A stretch of DNA of 57,838 nucleotides from an uncultured Collinsella sp. (GCA_900548265.1 URKG01000012.1:1-57838), one strand, 5' to 3'; counted from the first letter of the stretch, positions 32,092 through 41,349 are shown. Notes: generated by a model from the sequence alone, not told the origin. A program made the numbers and translations.

Positions 32092-33814
32092 ACATCGTGC
32101 GGTACTGACCGATTGCGCGGTACTTTTCGTAGCGGAGGTTTGCGAGGGTCGCGTCGTCGAGCTGCCCAAGCGTATCGAAGGCATCAAATGCCGAGGACAT
32201 GACGGCACCGGCGATCTCCTCATGCGACAGGCCCTTATCGTCAACAATGCCGTCGATGATACCGAGCGCCAGCAGATCGGGGGCCGTGAGCTTAAGCGCC
32301 TCGGCGGCCTCATTCGCGCGCTCGGTATCCTTCCACAGGATCGACGCACAGGCCTCGGGGCTCACGACCGAATAGGCCGAGCTCGAGAGCATCAGGATGC
32401 GGTCGGCCACGGACAGCGCCAGCGCGCCACCAGAGCCGCCCTCACCTGTCACCACCGAGACAATCGGCGTCTTAAGGCCGCTCATCTCCATGAGGTTCTG
32501 GGCAATCGCCTCACCCTGGCCGCGTTCCTCGGCACCGATGCCGCAAAACGCGCCCGAAGTATCGACCAGGCACAGAACCGGTCGACCAAACTTTTCGGCC
32601 TGGCGCATCAGGCGACGCGCTTTGCGGTAGCCCTCGGGATGTGCCATACCAAAGTTGCGACGCATACGCTCTTTAGTCGTGGTGCCGCGCTCGACGGCGA
32701 TGACCGTTACGGGGCGTCCGTCTTTCCAGCCAATGCCAGCCACCACAGCAGCGTCGTCGCCAAAGTAGCGGTCGCCGTGCAGCTCCACAAATCCATCCAG
32801 GCCCAGCGAGATCATCTCGCCTGCCGTGGCGCGATCTGCCGAGCGGGTCTGCTTGACAATCTCGAGCGCGGTTTTTGGTGCGGCCGAGCGCTTGAACAAA
32901 TGTCCCAGCTTTTTGCCGCGGCGGCCCGTATGCACAATCTCGTGCGGTGCCCCCAGACCGGGCGCGTGCCCTTCGTGCAGCGCCAGCAGCTCGCCTACCG
33001 TGAGCGCAACCTCGCCACGCGGTACAACGGCATCGCAAAAGCCGTGCTCCAGCAAAAACTCGGAGCGCTGGAATCCCTTGGGCAGGCGCTTGTGCATGTT
33101 CTGCTCGATCACGCGCGGGCCTGCAAATGCCGTCAGGGCATCGGGCTCGGCCAGGATAATGTCGCCCTCCATAGCAAAGCTCGCGGTTACGCCTCCGGTC
33201 GTGGGGTCGGTGAGCACCGTGACATACAGGCCGCCCGCCTCACTGTGGCGCCTAACCGCCGCAGAAATCTTGGCCATCTGCATAAGCGAGGTCACGCCCT
33301 CCTGCATGCGCGCACCGCCCGAAACGGTAAAGCCGACAACCGGCAATCCCAGCTCGGTCGCACGCTCAAATGTGCGACAGATCTTCTCGCCCACCACGGA
33401 GCCCATCGAGCCCATCATAAAGTTGGCGTCCATAAAGAAGAGCGCGGTATCGCAACCGCAGATTTTGCCCCTGCCGCACACAACGGCATCGCGCTCGCCC
33501 GAACGCTCGCTCACGCTCTTGAGCTTGTCGGCATAGCCGGGAAACGAGAGGAAGTCCTCCGACGCCAGATTGGCATCCCATTCCTCAAACGTGCCCTCGT
33601 CGACCGTCATGCGCATGCGCGCGCGACCGCTCACGCGAAAGTGTTTGCCGCAACGAGGGCAGACCTCGAGGTTGTCGTGCAGGCGTGCCTCATCGATCAC
33701 GCGGCGGCACTCCGGGCACTTGATAAACACGTGGCGCGCGGGAAACTCGGCGCACGACTCGGTCATCGGTCCCTCGAGGACGTTGACCGTCTTCGCTTTT
33801 CTATTCATCAGCAT
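32090..33814 (-). CDS. accDA: Acetyl-CoA carboxylase carboxyltransferase, fused beta-alpha (AccD-AccA)
   Basis: 574 residues; starts at 33814 or 33808 (MNRKAK) both overlap the accC end. The AccD half (about 1-290) has the zinc ribbon CPECRRVIDEA...CPRCGKHF and the biotin/CoA crotonase-fold motifs GGARMQEGV and DPTTGGVTASFAM. The AccA half (about 310-574) starts near APKTALEIVKQTRSADRATA, with ELHGDRYFGDD and VVTGEGGSGGALAL. It transfers carboxyl from carboxybiotin on AccB to acetyl-CoA, giving malonyl-CoA. Most bacteria encode the halves separately. It is the last gene of the fatty-acid operon. Confidence 0.93.
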   Translation of the reverse strand: MLMNRKAKTVNVLEGPMTESCAEFPARHVFIKCPECRRVIDEARLHDNLEVCPRCGKHFRVSGRARMRMTVDEGTFEEWDANLASEDFLSFPGYADKLKSVSERSGERDAVVCGRGKICGCDTALFFMDANFMMGSMGSVVGEKICRTFERATELGLPVVGFTVSGGARMQEGVTSLMQMAKISAAVRRHSEAGGLYVTVLTDPTTGGVTASFAMEGDIILAEPDALTAFAGPRVIEQNMHKRLPKGFQRSEFLLEHGFCDAVVPRGEVALTVGELLALHEGHAPGLGAPHEIVHTGRRGKKLGHLFKRSAAPKTALEIVKQTRSADRATAGEMISLGLDGFVELHGDRYFGDDAAVVAGIGWKDGRPVTVIAVERGTTTKERMRRNFGMAHPEGYRKARRLMRQAEKFGRPVLCLVDTSGAFCGIGAEERGQGEAIAQNLMEMSGLKTPIVSVVTGEGGSGGALALSVADRILMLSSSAYSVVSPEACASILWKDTERANEAAEALKLTAPDLLALGIIDGIVDDKGLSHEEIAGAVMSSAFDAFDTLGQLDDATLANLRYEKYRAIGQYRTM

Positions 33815-35144
33815 AGAGATGCCCCATCAGATCGGTGTGATACATGCCCGACAAGAACTCGTCGTTTGCCAGCACGTCGAGCTGAAGCTCGCTGTTTTCG
33901 CTCACGCCCTCAATCACGAGCTCGCCCAGGGCCGAGCGCATCTTGCGAATGGCGCCGTCACGCGTGGGCGCACACACGATGAGCTTGCCAAGCATGGAGT
34001 CGTAGTACGGCGGAACTTTCGCACCGGTAAACATGGCGGAATCCCAGCGCACGCGCGGACCACCCGGCACACGCAACGCGGTGACCGTTCCGCATGACGG
34101 CATAAAGTCCGGCGTTTCGGCATTGATGCGGCACTCCATGGCGTGGTTGCGGACCGGCATATCCTCCTGCTCAAAGGGCAGAGGCTGGCCGGCTGCCACG
34201 CGCAGCTGCCACTTGACCAAGTCGGTATCGGTCACAAACTCCGTAACCGGATGCTCCACCTGCAAGCGCGTGTTCATTTCCATAAAGTAGAAATTGCCGT
34301 CGTCCGAATACAGGAACTCGATGGTACCGGCTCCTTCGTAGCCGACGGCACGAGCCAGGTCACGCGCTGCCTTGTGCATGCGAGCACGAATGTCGTCGTG
34401 TCCGTCGAGGCACGGCGCGGGGCTCTCCTCGATCAGCTTTTGGTTGCGACGCTGCACCGAGCACTCGCGCTCGCCGAGCGAAAACACATGGCCCTGCTTA
34501 TCGGCCATAATCTGCACCTCGACATGGTGCGCCGGCGCGACGAACTTCTCCATGTAGCACTCGCCGTCGCCAAAGACGGCCTCGCCCTCGGCACGCGCCT
34601 CGATGAACGCCTTTGCCGCATCTTCCACGCACTCGACCTTGCGAATACCGCGACCGCCGCCACCTGCACGCGCCTTAATGAGCACGGGACAGCCAATGCG
34701 CTCGGCCTCGGCCGTTGCCTCCTCGGGGCTTTTGAGCAAATCGCAGCCCGGCACGATGGGCACGCCCGCCGCGGCAGCCGTTCGACGTGCGGCGTCCTTG
34801 TCGCCCATGCTGTCGATCACCTTGGCCGAAGGACCAACAAACGCCAAGCCATACTTGTCGCAGTCGCGCACAAAGCTCGCCTTCTCGGAGAAAAAGCCAT
34901 AGCCGGGATGAATTGCCTTAGCTCCCGACTTTACGGCACAGGTGAGCACGGCATCGTCGTTGAGGTAGCTCTCGGCAAGACGCGGGCCGCCGATGCAATA
35001 CGCCTCGTCGGCAAGTTGCACGTGCAGCGCGTCCGCATCGGCCGTGGAATAGACGGCGACGGTTTTGATGCCCATATCGCGGCACGCGCGGATAACACGG
35101 ACCGCGACCTCGCCGCGGTTGGCGATGAGCACTTTGTCGAACAT
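33801..35144 (-). CDS. accC: Acetyl-CoA carboxylase, biotin carboxylase subunit
   Basis: 447 residues. Start at MFDKVLIANRGEVAVRVIRA after AAGGAAGG; the frame upstream is antisense to fabZ. ATP-grasp features: IKARAGGGGRGIRKVE (glycine loop), YMEKFVAPAHHVEVQIMAD, RECSVQRRNQKLIEESPAP and the catalytic-site MEMNTRLQVEHPVTE. It carboxylates biotin on AccB using ATP and bicarbonate. It overlaps accDA by 8-14 nt. Confidence 0.95.
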   Translation of the reverse strand: MFDKVLIANRGEVAVRVIRACRDMGIKTVAVYSTADADALHVQLADEAYCIGGPRLAESYLNDDAVLTCAVKSGAKAIHPGYGFFSEKASFVRDCDKYGLAFVGPSAKVIDSMGDKDAARRTAAAAGVPIVPGCDLLKSPEEATAEAERIGCPVLIKARAGGGGRGIRKVECVEDAAKAFIEARAEGEAVFGDGECYMEKFVAPAHHVEVQIMADKQGHVFSLGERECSVQRRNQKLIEESPAPCLDGHDDIRARMHKAARDLARAVGYEGAGTIEFLYSDDGNFYFMEMNTRLQVEHPVTEFVTDTDLVKWQLRVAAGQPLPFEQEDMPVRNHAMECRINAETPDFMPSCGTVTALRVPGGPRVRWDSAMFTGAKVPPYYDSMLGKLIVCAPTRDGAIRKMRSALGELVIEGVSENSELQLDVLANDEFLSGMYHTDLMGHLYADE

Positions 35145-35154
35145 GAAGCCTTCC

Positions 35155-35577
35155 TTAACTTTCGTGCATGAGTGCAAAAGACATGTCGGCGCGGCAACAG
35201 ACCTCACCGTTGACGCTCGCGGTGCCCGTCGCAAAGCGGAACGGCCCGCGCGCACGCGTGATGGAGCACACCAGATCCACCGTGTCGCCCGGTCGCACCG
35301 GACGCTTAAAGCGCACCTTGTCCAGGCTCGTGTAGAACGGCGTCGCGCCGCGCGCTTCCTCATCGCCCATCAGCAGCACGCAGCAGTTTTGGGCGAGCAT
35401 CTCACACTGAATCACGCCGGGGACCACCGGGTTTCCCGGAAAATGCCCCTGCAAAAAGTACTCGTCACCCGTAATCGTGATCTTGCCGTGGGCCTCGTCG
35501 CCCACCAGCTCGGCCTCGTCAAGCAAAAGCATCGGTTCGCGATGCGGCAACAGTTCTTTAAGCTCTTCTTTGTTCAT
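35155..35577 (-). CDS. fabZ: 3-hydroxyacyl-[acyl-carrier-protein] dehydratase
   Basis: 140 residues; the ATG at 35577 has AGGTGA 5 nt upstream, while a GTG three codons earlier is possible. LLPHREPMLLLDEAELV opens the hot-dog fold. The active-site strand is FLQGHFPGNPVVPGVIQCEM, with catalytic His and the helix Glu. It dehydrates beta-hydroxyacyl-ACP in elongation. It is 9 bp downstream of accB and 10 bp upstream of accC. Confidence 0.95.
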   Translation of the reverse strand: MNKEELKELLPHREPMLLLDEAELVGDEAHGKITITGDEYFLQGHFPGNPVVPGVIQCEMLAQNCCVLLMGDEEARGATPFYTSLDKVRFKRPVRPGDTVDLVCSITRARGPFRFATGTASVNGEVCCRADMSFALMHES

Positions 35578-35586
35578 GGATATCAC

Positions 35587-36063
35587 CTATCCGACCCTCA
35601 TGAGGCAACTGCCGAACTCCACGAGATCGCCGTCGGCCACGCAGATCTCGAGCACCTCGCCGTCTGCCTCGGCCGTCACCTCGTTGAGAACCTTCATGGC
35701 CTCGATGATGCAGAGGGTCTCACCGGCCTTGACCTTGGAGCCCACGTGCACAAACGGCTCGTCGCCCGGCGCCGGGGCAGCATAGAAAACGCCGACCATG
35801 GGAGCGGTCACCTCGGTGCCCTTGGGCTCCGGTGCGGTGGCAGGCGCCTGCGCGGCGGGCTCCGGTGCGGCGGCAGGCATGGCGACAGGAGCCACCGCCG
35901 GAGCAGTCACGGCACCCGGCATAGGCATGGGCACGGCAACCGGCTGTGCGGCGCTCGCGCGCTCGAGTTCGACCGCGGTGCCATCGGGCTCCTCAACGCG
36001 TACGCGCGTGAGGCCGCGGTCCTCCATAACATCGGCTATCTCGGCAAGTCTTTTGGAATCCAT
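35587..36063 (-). CDS. accB: Acetyl-CoA carboxylase biotin carboxyl carrier protein
   Basis: 158 residues. The C-terminal biotinyl domain (about 84-158) contains IIEAMKVLNEV; K124 is the biotinylation site. It is joined by an Ala/Pro-rich mobile linker (about 38-82) to a short N-terminal helix region (RLAEIADVMEDRGLTRVRVE). It is biotinylated by BirA, encoded divergently at the head of the operon. It is packed directly against fabZ and 3 bp after fabF. Confidence 0.95.
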   Translation of the reverse strand: MDSKRLAEIADVMEDRGLTRVRVEEPDGTAVELERASAAQPVAVPMPMPGAVTAPAVAPVAMPAAAPEPAAQAPATAPEPKGTEVTAPMVGVFYAAPAPGDEPFVHVGSKVKAGETLCIIEAMKVLNEVTAEADGEVLEICVADGDLVEFGSCLMRVG

Positions 36064-36066
36064 GCT

Positions 36067-37314
36067 CTAGCTCCTCGTATATCTACGCAGCGCGATGGCG
36101 GCATTGTGCCCGCCAAAGCCCAGGTTGGTCGAAAGCGCCCAGGTAAGATCGGCGCGAACCGCGCGATTGGGCGTGTAGTCAAGATCGCAGGCGGGATCAG
36201 GTGTGTGGTAGTTAATGGTCGGGGGCACCACGCCCTGCTCGAGCGCCATGGCACATGCCATGACCTCGATGGCACCCGTGGCGCCGATCATATGGCCGGT
36301 CATCGACTTAGTCGACGAGACGTGCGCGGCGCGCGCCGCGTCCTCGCCGAGCGCTCGCTTAATGCCCGCCGTCTCGGACGAATCGTTGAGCTTGGTCGAT
36401 GTGCCGTGAGCATTGATGTAGAGACCCTCGGAAGGCCTGACGTCGCCCTCGGTCACCGCCAGCGATATCGCGCGGGCAATGCCGGCAGCCTCGGGATCAG
36501 GACTCGTGATGTGATAGGCATCATCGGTGTTGCCGTAGCCCACAACCTCGGCATAAATGTGCGCACCGCGCGCCTGCGCATGTTCCATGCTCTCGAGCAC
36601 GAGCACGCAGGCGCCCTCGCCCATCACAAAGCCGTCGCGGTCTGCATCGAACGGACGGCAGGCCGTCGCGGGATCGGGGTTGGTGGTCAATGCACGGCAG
36701 GACGTAAAGCCCGCAACGGCATCGGGGATAATTGCAGCCTCGGCGCCGCCCGCGAGGATCGCGTCGGCATAGCCGTACTTGATGGCGCGGAACGCCTCGC
36801 CCACCGCATGGGCCGAGGTTGCGCACGCGGTCACCACGGGCAGGGTCGGGCCCTTTGCCTTGTGGCGGATTGCGATATTGCCCGATGCCATGTTGGGGAT
36901 CATCATCGCGATCATATAGGGCGATGCGCGGCGGGGCCCACGTTCGGCAATCGTATGGACGTTGTCGACGAGCGTCGTCATGCCGCCCACGCCCGAGCCC
37001 ACGTAGACGCCCAGGCGCTCTCGATCGATGGCGCCTTCGACATCAAAGCCCGCATCGCGCATGGCCTCGTCCGAAGCCGCCATCGCAAACTGAACGCAGG
37101 GGTCCAGATGCTTTGCATCACGCTTGCCAAAGTACTCGTTGCCGTCAAAGCCCTTGACCTCGGCCGCTACCTTGACGGCAAACGCATCGGTATCGAAGTG
37201 CGTAATCGGGCCGATGCCGCACGTGCCAGCGCACATTGCCGCCCAGGTGGCAAGCGCGGTGTTGCCGAGCGGCGACACGGCACCGATACCGGTGATTGCA
37301 ACTCTCTGTTCCAT
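36067..37314 (-). CDS. fabF: 3-oxoacyl-[acyl-carrier-protein] synthase II
   Basis: About 415 residues; ATGs at 37317 and 37314 both follow GAGGAG, and the latter has better spacing. The thiolase-fold triad is visible: Cys164 in VVTACATSAHAVGEA, His in NAHGTSTKLND, and His in SSTKSMTGHMIGATGA. It condenses malonyl-ACP with acyl-ACP for chain elongation and temperature control of unsaturation. The C-terminal NLGFGGHNAAIAL is standard. Confidence 0.95.
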   Translation of the reverse strand: MEQRVAITGIGAVSPLGNTALATWAAMCAGTCGIGPITHFDTDAFAVKVAAEVKGFDGNEYFGKRDAKHLDPCVQFAMAASDEAMRDAGFDVEGAIDRERLGVYVGSGVGGMTTLVDNVHTIAERGPRRASPYMIAMMIPNMASGNIAIRHKAKGPTLPVVTACATSAHAVGEAFRAIKYGYADAILAGGAEAAIIPDAVAGFTSCRALTTNPDPATACRPFDADRDGFVMGEGACVLVLESMEHAQARGAHIYAEVVGYGNTDDAYHITSPDPEAAGIARAISLAVTEGDVRPSEGLYINAHGTSTKLNDSSETAGIKRALGEDAARAAHVSSTKSMTGHMIGATGAIEVMACAMALEQGVVPPTINYHTPDPACDLDYTPNRAVRADLTWALSTNLGFGGHNAAIALRRYTRS

Positions 37315-37353
37315 CATGGTCTCCTCATCCAAGCCGTTCTTCGGCCCTGGTTT

Positions 37354-38127
37354 CTACATCGCCATTCCGCCGTCGACGCGTATGACTTCGCCCGTAATGT
37401 AGGCAGCCGCATCGCTCACTAAAAATCGCACCACACCGGCCACCTCTTCGGGCTGCGCCATACGCTTAAGGGGAATCTGCTCCTCGGTTACCGTACACAC
37501 CTTCTCCGAGAGCTTTGCCGTCATATCTGTCTCGACAAACCCGGGGGCGACCGCGTTCACTCGTACACCGCGGGGCGCAAGCTCGCGCGCCACCGCCTTG
37601 GTCAGGCCGATCACGCCCGCCTTGGAGGCAGCGTAGTTGGCCTGCCCGGCATTGCCCATCAGGCCCACAACCGAGCTCATGTTGACGACGCAGCCGCCGC
37701 GCTGGCGCATAAAGGTCTTGGTGAGCGCACGCGTCGTGTTAAACGTTCCTTTAAGATTGACATCGAGCACGCGATCGAAGGCGTCATCGCCCATGCGCAT
37801 GAGCAGGCCATCGCGGGTGATGCCAGCGTTGTTGACGAGCGCCCAAATGGAGCCAAAGTCGTTGAGGACCGCTTCCACGCACGCGTTGACGGCAGCGGGG
37901 TCGGCCACGTCACATTGATATGAGCGCGCCGTGGCGCCAGCCGCCTCGCAGGCGTCGCACGTCTCGCGCGCCGCATCGACGCTGCCGGCATAGACGACGG
38001 CGATATCGTAGCCATCCTCCGCCAGACCGATAGCGCAGGCGCGGCCGATACCCCGCGAGCCGCCCGTGACCAGTGCCACGCGACGTGAGTCGTTGCGCTC
38101 GAGCGCGCCATTGTTCAAGTTGCCCAT
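37354..38127 (-). CDS. fabG: 3-oxoacyl-[acyl-carrier-protein] reductase
   Basis: 257 residues of the short-chain dehydrogenase family. The NADPH loop is TGGSRGIG (21-28), NNAG is present, and the catalytic Ser and YxxxK occur in VVNMSSVVGLMG and NYAASKAGVIGLTKAV. PGFVETDMTAKL and YITGEVIRVDGGM complete the FabG pattern. The first 15 residues (MGNLNNGALERNDSR) are slightly longer than usual. It reduces beta-ketoacyl-ACP and lies between fabD and fabF. Confidence 0.94.
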   Translation of the reverse strand: MGNLNNGALERNDSRRVALVTGGSRGIGRACAIGLAEDGYDIAVVYAGSVDAARETCDACEAAGATARSYQCDVADPAAVNACVEAVLNDFGSIWALVNNAGITRDGLLMRMGDDAFDRVLDVNLKGTFNTTRALTKTFMRQRGGCVVNMSSVVGLMGNAGQANYAASKAGVIGLTKAVARELAPRGVRVNAVAPGFVETDMTAKLSEKVCTVTEEQIPLKRMAQPEEVAGVVRFLVSDAAAYITGEVIRVDGGMAM

Positions 38128-38157
38128 GTCATTCCTTTCGGGTTACAGCCCTGTGGA

Positions 38158-39090
38158 CTATGCGAGCTCGTCGGCAATAGCTGCGACTTGCTCGGCTGTT
38201 TCGCACGAATACACGCGAACGTCGCTCAACGTACGCTTGACCAGGCCAGACAGCGTTTTGCCAGGGCCAACCTCAATAAACGTGTCGATGCCCTGATCCT
38301 GCAGCGCATGCAGTGTGTCGACCCAGCGCACGGCATGGCTCACCTGGTTGGCCAAGACATCCGATGCTGCTCGCGGATCCGCCGGATAGGGCGCCGCCGT
38401 CATGTTTGCCATAACAGGAATCAGCAGCGGAGACGGCGTGTGGCCGTCTTGGATATACGTCGCCAGCCCCTCAGTCGCCTCGGCCATATAGGGGCTATGA
38501 AATGCACCCGACACCGCGACCTTCATGGCGCGGCCGCCAGCCTCTTTTACTAGGACGTCGAGGGTCTGCAGCGCATCGGGCGCTCCGGCCACAACCGTCT
38601 GCTGGGGACTGTTGTAGTTGACCGGCCAGCAGTCCTCGCCGGCCTGCGCAGCCAGGTTCTCGACTTGCGCAGCATCAAGTTTGATGACGGCGCGCATGCC
38701 GCCAGGGTGACGCTCGGCCGCCGTGGCCATCAATGCCGCGCGCTCACACACGAGCTCAAAACCCGCTCGCGTATCGAATGCCCCCGCAAAGCTGAGTGCA
38801 GCGACCTCGCCCAGCGAGAATCCCGCACAGGCGGCAGGCACCACGCCGCGCTCGCGCAGGGCGACGGCGACAGCCAAGTCGTGCACGAACACGCAAGGCT
38901 GCGTGTTCTCGGTCTGCGAGAGCTCCTCCTTGGAGGCGCTCCGGCACTGCTCGCTCGTCCCCGGGCGCACCTCATCGGCAATGGCGAACACCTCGGCGGC
39001 CGCCGGCGATGTCTCGATCAAGTCGACGCCCATCGCGGGGTGCTGGGCACCCTGGCCGGCAAACAAAAACGCTACGCCACCCATGCGCAC
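38158..39090 (-). CDS. fabD: Malonyl-CoA:ACP transacylase
   Basis: 310 residues. FLFAGQGAQHPAMGVDL opens the acyltransferase domain. The nucleophile is Ser92 in AGFSLGEVAALSFAG and the partner His lies in VSGAFHSPYMAEA. VGPGKTLSGL is the usual C-terminal motif. It loads malonyl groups onto ACP. Its start overlaps the fabK stop by up to 19 nt (a second ATG reduces this to 13), indicating translational coupling. Confidence 0.94.
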   Translation of the reverse strand: MRMGGVAFLFAGQGAQHPAMGVDLIETSPAAAEVFAIADEVRPGTSEQCRSASKEELSQTENTQPCVFVHDLAVAVALRERGVVPAACAGFSLGEVAALSFAGAFDTRAGFELVCERAALMATAAERHPGGMRAVIKLDAAQVENLAAQAGEDCWPVNYNSPQQTVVAGAPDALQTLDVLVKEAGGRAMKVAVSGAFHSPYMAEATEGLATYIQDGHTPSPLLIPVMANMTAAPYPADPRAASDVLANQVSHAVRWVDTLHALQDQGIDTFIEVGPGKTLSGLVKRTLSDVRVYSCETAEQVAAIADELA

Positions 39091-40016
39091 GCACCCTTCA
39101 GGACGTGCTCGGCGCCATCGACCAGGTCGTCAACGATTTCGCGTGCGCTCTTGCGCTCGTTGACCATGCCGGCAATCTGTCCACACAAAAACGAACCCTC
39201 TTCGTAGTTGCCGTCCTTGGCGGCCTTACGCAGCGCACCGGTTCCCATAGCACCGAGCTCCTCGGCACTCGCACCGGAACCCTCGCTCTTGGCATAGGCG
39301 TTGGTGAAGGGGCTCTTGAGGGCGCGCACTGGATGCCCCGTCGAGCGACCGGTCGCACGCGTCGAAGTGTCGTTGGCCTTCAGGACCATCTCTTTGTACT
39401 GCTCCGAGACGGTGCACTCATTCGCAACGAGAAAGCGCGTACCCACCTGGACGCCGGCTGCGCCCAGCATAAAGGCAGCCGCCACGCCGCGGCCGTCGGC
39501 AATACCGCCGGCGGCCACAACGGGAATGTCGACCGCATCGACGACCTGCGGCACCAGTGCCATCGTCGAGGTCTCGCCAATATGGCCGCCCGATTCGGTA
39601 CCCTCGGCAACAACCGCCGTGGCTCCACGACGTGCCACGAGGCGCGCCAGCGCCACCGAGGCAACGACCGGGATGACCTTGATGCTCGCCTCGTTCCACG
39701 CCTTCATGTACTTGGCGGGATTGCCGGCGCCCGTCACGACGACCGGCACTCGCTCGTCAATCACGACCTGTGCAACCTCGTCGGCAAACGGGCTCATGAG
39801 CATGACGTTGACGCCAAAGGGCTTATCCGTCTTGGCGCGCAGCTCATGAATCTGGTCGCGAAGCCAGTTGGCGTCGGCGTTCATGGCCGCGATGATGCCT
39901 AAGCCACCCGCCTCGGACACTGCGGACGCCAGCGAGGCATCGGCAATCCAGGCCATACCGCCCTGGAACACGGGCTTTTCGATGCCGAGCAGATCGCAGA
40001 GAGGAGTCTTGAGCAT
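39072..40016 (-). CDS. fabK: Enoyl-[acyl-carrier-protein] reductase II (FabK type)
   Basis: 314 residues of the FMN-dependent nitronate-monooxygenase-like TIM barrel. KPVFQGGMAWIADASLA, GFGVNVML-like FGVNVMLMSPFAD, VVAEGTESGGHIGE (flavin/phosphate loop), VVAAGGIADGRGVAAAFMLG and GVQVGTRFL are FabK/2-nitropropane dioxygenase motifs. Its place in the fab operon, in the absence of any fabI, identifies it as the enoyl reductase. FabK enzymes are insensitive to triclosan, so resistance of that step is expected. Confidence 0.93.
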   Translation of the reverse strand: MLKTPLCDLLGIEKPVFQGGMAWIADASLASAVSEAGGLGIIAAMNADANWLRDQIHELRAKTDKPFGVNVMLMSPFADEVAQVVIDERVPVVVTGAGNPAKYMKAWNEASIKVIPVVASVALARLVARRGATAVVAEGTESGGHIGETSTMALVPQVVDAVDIPVVAAGGIADGRGVAAAFMLGAAGVQVGTRFLVANECTVSEQYKEMVLKANDTSTRATGRSTGHPVRALKSPFTNAYAKSEGSGASAEELGAMGTGALRKAAKDGNYEEGSFLCGQIAGMVNERKSAREIVDDLVDGAEHVLKGACAWVA

Positions 40017-40018
40017 CT

Positions 40019-40255
40019 CTACTTCTCCAATGCCGCCTCGACCGTATCGGCGAACTCGCCGACCGTCTTGGGGTTCTCCTCGGTATCGAGCTGGATGCCA
40101 AACTCGTCCTCGACGGCAACGAGGATCTCGACGGTGCCCAGGCTGTCGAGACCAATCTCCTCGAGCGTGGACTCGGGCTTCATCTCGACATCGTCAAGAC
40201 CGGCGGTCTCGCGGATAACGTCGCAAACGCGCTCGAAGGTCTTCTGATCTGCCAT
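40019..40255 (-). CDS. acpP: Acyl carrier protein
   Basis: 78 residues, acidic. The phosphopantetheine attachment serine is S38 in IGLDSLGTVEILVAVEDEFG; the usual sequence is DSLDxVE, so Gly-Thr replaces Asp-x here. It carries growing acyl chains for FabH, FabF, FabG, FabZ and FabK. It ends 2 bp before fabK starts. Confidence 0.95.
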   Translation of the reverse strand: MADQKTFERVCDVIRETAGLDDVEMKPESTLEEIGLDSLGTVEILVAVEDEFGIQLDTEENPKTVGEFADTVEAALEK

Positions 40256-40306
40256 GGTAGTTCTCCTTTGGTTGTGCCCTAGGGCGTTTTTATTTCCTAT
40301 GTGCGA

Positions 40307-41266
40307 CTACTTCCAACGAAGCAGATAGCCACCTATATCCAGACCGGCGCCAAATCCAACCAAGGCGATGGTGTCGCCTGTGTGAAGTGCACCGGCGTTT
40401 GCCAGCCGGTCGAGGGCAAGCGGAATGCATGCGCTCGAAATGTTGCCGGTCTCGCGCAACGTGCGAACCACGCGCTCGTCCGGCACGCCCAGGCGCTTGA
40501 CCGCCTGGCTCAGGATTCGTTCGTTAGCCTGATGGAATACAAAATGATCGATGTCTTCGACCAAAATGCCCGCATCGATCGCAAGCTTATGGACCGTGTC
40601 GCAGATGGCGTTGACGCCGAACTTGAACACGCGGCGGCCATTCATGGACAGCACGCTCGCGCTATCTGCGGAAGCCTTAAACGGCGAGGTACCGACCAGA
40701 CCGGGAACGCGCAACGTCTCGACGTCGGGCACCGTCGAAAGCTCAACGGCAAGGGGGTTGTCTCCCCCAGCTTCAATCACTGCGGCGCCTGCCCCATCGC
40801 CAAAAAGCACGCAGGTGGCACGGTCGGTCCAGTCGAGCGCGCGCGTCATCTGCTCGGCAGCAACAACAAGCACGCGCTCGGCACGGCTGCGGGCGATATA
40901 GCCCTCGGCGACATCGAGCGCAAATACGAAGCCGGCACAAGCCGCCGAGACATCGAAGGCAGGGCACGTCGCGCCTAGTCGCTCAGCAACGGCACACGCC
41001 TCAGCGGGAACAAGGTGGTCACCCGTCGTCGTCGAGCAGACGATCAGATCCAGCTGGCTCGCGTCGATTCCGGACACCTGGAGTGCCCGCTCGCTCGCCG
41101 CTACGGCAAGGTCGTCAAGTGACTCGGTGGTGCAGACGTGGCGGCTCTTGATACCTGTGCGAGTAAAAATCCACTCATCCGAGGTATCGAGTAACTCAGA
41201 CAGCTCGTCATTGGAAACACTGCGCTCAGGAAGTGCCGAACCTGTTCCAAGAATCGTGAAACCCAT
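40307..41266 (-). CDS. fabH: 3-oxoacyl-[acyl-carrier-protein] synthase III
   Basis: 319 residues; start at MGFTILGTGSALPERSVSND with a perfect AGGAGG upstream. Catalytic residues: Cys110 in DVSAACAGFVFAL, His in FVFHQANERIL and Asn in ETGNISSACIP. It starts fatty-acid synthesis by condensing acetyl-CoA (or a branched starter) with malonyl-ACP. As the first gene of a ten-gene operon, it lies behind a promoter region with two copies of an 18-bp repeat. Confidence 0.95.
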   Translation of the reverse strand: MGFTILGTGSALPERSVSNDELSELLDTSDEWIFTRTGIKSRHVCTTESLDDLAVAASERALQVSGIDASQLDLIVCSTTTGDHLVPAEACAVAERLGATCPAFDVSAACAGFVFALDVAEGYIARSRAERVLVVAAEQMTRALDWTDRATCVLFGDGAGAAVIEAGGDNPLAVELSTVPDVETLRVPGLVGTSPFKASADSASVLSMNGRRVFKFGVNAICDTVHKLAIDAGILVEDIDHFVFHQANERILSQAVKRLGVPDERVVRTLRETGNISSACIPLALDRLANAGALHTGDTIALVGFGAGLDIGGYLLRWK

Positions 41267-41283
41267 CACTAACCTCCTTTGAG

Positions 41284-41349
41284 TTGTTGACGTGTTTACA
41301 TCGACCAAGAGAGGATAACGCATTTCAGTCTTTGTTGACGTGTTAACAT
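41284..41349 (-). promoter_or_regulatory. Putative fab-operon operator: two 18-bp direct repeats around the promoter
   Basis: TTGTTGACGTGTTTACAT (41284-41301) and TTGTTGACGTGTTAACAT (41332-41349) differ by one base and start 48 bp apart. Each is an imperfect palindrome centred on GACGTG. On the minus strand a weak -10 (TATCCT, 41312-41317) lies between them and a -35-like TCAACA overlaps the second. The layout suits a repressor controlling fabH and perhaps birA. The regulator is not in the window. Confidence 0.6.

Noticed and set aside
32050..32349. 100-residue N-terminal extension of the PTS EIIC protein
   Set aside because: It runs antisense-frame through the accDA coding sequence; the internal ATG at 32049 has a ribosome-binding site and a proper membrane-protein start.
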